This document shows, one piece after another, positions 62,453 through 64,000 of a DNA stretch of 64,000 bases; the first letter of the stretch is position 1, and every line of letters begins with the position of its first letter. The translations under genes and the position numbers were made by a program. The stretch is from the NCBI GenBank assembly GCA_903844735.1, contig CAIMUX010000051.1, forward strand, positions 25,785-89,784, in the 5' to 3' direction. A model generated the notes under the pieces. That model did no database searches. It saw nothing but the letters and a program-made list of their open reading frames with translations, and was not told the origin of the DNA. The stretch is from Candidatus Eiseniibacteriota bacterium (lineage in GTDB: Bacteria; Eisenbacteria; RBG-16-71-46; CAIMUX01).

Positions 62453-63814
62453 TTAGCTGGTCGGCCGCACTGGTTCAGGGCTCCGGCTTCGTCTCGCTCG
62501 AAGCAGGACCAGCCCTGCGAACAACACGACTGACGCCACTGCGATACCGAGAGTCATCGACCACTGCGGACCTGAGAATCTCACCTTGAATGGTGCATTG
62601 AAGGACGTGTTCGGCTTGAAGTACGCCTCGTTGCGCTGGAAGTCGAGGATGGTGTTGAAGCGCTGGAGCACCTCCATACAAAGCACCCCGCCGGGCGGGG
62701 CCTCATTGCCGTCAGAGGGCAGTTCGACGTTGATCGGGACGTCTGGGAGGGCGAAGCCAGCGAGCGTCAACTGGGGCAATAGCAGCAAGTGGTTGCGGAT
62801 GCCCGCGCTCCCAACCCCGCGAGATGTGCTGGTGCCGAGGTTCTTCATCGTGCCGTGCAGGCCGTGGGCCGCCGCGAACGCCTGGTTGACGATCATAGCC
62901 CCGCTTCCAGCTGTATCCAGGACGAACAATCCCTTGGCGCGTTTCTCGCCGTTGACCAGGACAGATTCCACGGCCGGCAGCGAACCTGAGAATGGCATCG
63001 GCGTCTTGGCGAATCCGGCGGCGTGAGCAGGCAATGTGTCGTGAACGATCATGATCATGCGATCGAAATCGATTTCGACCACCTTCCCCTCGAACACCGC
63101 GTATCCGACGATCCCGTCCGCGCGATCGGCCTGCTTTTCCACGTACATGACCGGCTCGTGGTCCCATCGTAGGCCGGCGATTTCGAGCCGGCTATCGCTG
63201 CTGGTTTGCCTCAGGGTTGTGCCGCCCGTACCAGAGTTGTTGGTTGTCCCGTCGAACCGGAGCTTGGCCCCCTTGGGTATCGCGGAGGGATAAAGCGCGC
63301 AGGTCTCGGCCCCCGTGTCGAAGATGAAGTCGAGCATCCGAGAGTCGTTGATCTTCCCTTCCAGGTGCAGCTTGCCGTGACGGATAGAGATAGGGATAGT
63401 GTCCTGCCCCGTCATCTGGTTCGGGTCGACTCGCCGGTAGCTCTGCGTCATCGTCGAGATGCGCGTGTGGCACACGTCCTTATCGTTCAGCAGGATGATG
63501 AAGTCGTACATGTGGCCCGGCTTGACATCGAACGACATCGAATCGATGTCGGTGATGAATGTGACCCGCTTCCCTTCGGTGGTTCTTCGCACAACGTAGA
63601 TGTCGAGCGCAACCGTGGGGTCGATGATCCAGTCCCCCTTCAAGAGCCTGTCGCCATCCCGGACGTCCACGGCTGCGGAATTGGCATTGAGGACGGGCAC
63701 GGCTTGTTGCGCGAACGCGGCCTGAGCTGCGATGACAGCTACCAGCAGGCATGAGGCCAGGGCGTGTGCGGTCAAGAAGTGCGTCCTCGTGTTTCGTGCG
63801 AACCTTCTCTTCAT
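62453..63814 (-). CDS. Two-domain retropepsin-like aspartyl protease family protein, exported and C-terminally anchored
   Basis: 453 residues from the ATG at 63814, chosen for its signal peptide (ALASCLLVAVIAAQAAFAQ); in-frame codons upstream lack such a peptide. Two pepsin-like half domains: LDFIFDTGAETCALYP near residue 160 with the DTGA active-site motif, and GLFVLDTAGSGAMIVN near residue 305 with DTAG. QQAVPVLNANSAAVDVRDGD and DIDSMSFDVKPGHMYDFIIL form the N-terminal region. The end is a transmembrane helix (MTLGIAVASVVLFAGLVLLR) followed by Arg/Ser residues, so the protein may be held in the membrane. Members are common in FCB bacteria; substrates unknown. Confidence 0.8.
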   Translation of the reverse strand: MKRRFARNTRTHFLTAHALASCLLVAVIAAQAAFAQQAVPVLNANSAAVDVRDGDRLLKGDWIIDPTVALDIYVVRRTTEGKRVTFITDIDSMSFDVKPGHMYDFIILLNDKDVCHTRISTMTQSYRRVDPNQMTGQDTIPISIRHGKLHLEGKINDSRMLDFIFDTGAETCALYPSAIPKGAKLRFDGTTNNSGTGGTTLRQTSSDSRLEIAGLRWDHEPVMYVEKQADRADGIVGYAVFEGKVVEIDFDRMIMIVHDTLPAHAAGFAKTPMPFSGSLPAVESVLVNGEKRAKGLFVLDTAGSGAMIVNQAFAAAHGLHGTMKNLGTSTSRGVGSAGIRNHLLLLPQLTLAGFALPDVPINVELPSDGNEAPPGGVLCMEVLQRFNTILDFQRNEAYFKPNTSFNAPFKVRFSGPQWSMTLGIAVASVVLFAGLVLLRARRSRSPEPVRPTS

Positions 63815-63920
63815 CCGATGCCGCCGTTCAAGCTGGTGAGAAGGTGATGTGGACCAGATAACGAGTCTGTAGGAATACCCGCTCGCTCTTGCACACAGGC
63901 CGTCTGTACAGTTATAGATC

Positions 63921-64000
63921 ATGAACTGCGTCCATCCCGACAAGCTCCGCCCGGCCGAGGCCGCGTCGGGCGGCCATCATCTCCTGCGGTCAACGCCCGC
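63921..64000 (+). CDS. Possible start of a gene running off the right edge
   Basis: An ATG at 63921 opens a frame (MNCVHPDKLRPAEAASGGHH, continuing) to the window end. DKLRPAE resembles the opening of small conserved hypothetical proteins with a PAER-type motif, but later codons look out of frame. Only 26 codons are visible and there is no clear ribosome binding site. Confidence 0.22.
   Translation, partial: MNCVHPDKLRPAEAASGGHHLLRSTP

Overview
The window is GC-rich (GC-heavy third codon positions throughout) and comes from a diderm bacterium: it encodes many lipobox proteins, a LolA-like carrier, YidD, MltG and a periplasmic parvulin. Several features recall uncultured FCB-type lineages (Eisenbacteria/Krumholzibacteria-like): a gingipain-type C25 protease ending in an FlgD-like YNFPNPF domain, TPR-sigma54 activators, TMTC-like GT-C enzymes with TPR tails, and secreted proteins with CC-x-C-x-T-x-C repeats. 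This placement is inference. A 16S sequence or marker-gene tree would be needed to settle it.

Layout. 1-4737 (+): lspA end, rluD, an RsbV/RsbW-like pair, ruvX, mltG and a secreted Cys-repeat protein, mostly overlapping stop-to-start. 4738-8514 (+): a small membrane protein, tRNA-Val(UAC), a dockerin-like secreted protein and two more members of the secreted Cys-repeat/GGVLVLH family. 8712-10391 (+): an AlkP-superfamily hydrolase. 10388-21169 (-): a tight eight-gene glycosylation cluster (GT2, SDR epimerase, DegT aminotransferase, EamA/ArnE-like flippase, methyltransferase, GT39-like, TMTC-like, GT-C/TPR). 21375-24138: parvulin lipoprotein (+) facing a UbiA prenyltransferase (-). 24491-32061 (+): DUF971 protein, giant C25 protease, ClpB. 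32280-33575 (-): GGDEF cyclase. 33932-41091 (+): small secreted protein, TPR-sigma54 regulator, EIIA, VanZ, AspS and a NYN-LOTUS RNase-like protein. 41326-48768 (+): two lipoproteins, PhoH, 7TM-HD hydrolase, YbeY, two CBS membrane proteins and RecO, a mostly housekeeping RNA/envelope run.

48769-54137 is the most accessory-looking part. It holds a long inverted repeat, unknown membrane proteins, an operon of LolA-like, YidD and two paralogous TPR/membrane proteins, an apparently decayed secreted gene and a lipoprotein. 54427-61954 (+) is a pyrimidine operon (pyrR-B-C-lipoprotein-K-D-F) preceded by a clear PyrR-binding hairpin and an intrinsic terminator. 62453-63814 (-) is a two-domain retropepsin-like protein.

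The most notable non-gene signals are a dispersed palindromic intergenic repeat family at six sites, four tandem 19-bp repeats at 41100-41175, and the pyr attenuator. The best candidates for undescribed biology are the GT-C/TMTC cluster as a possible bacterial O-glycosylation system, the LolA-YidD-TPR operon, and the secreted family with a shared SWxxIKxxY(x)R tail.
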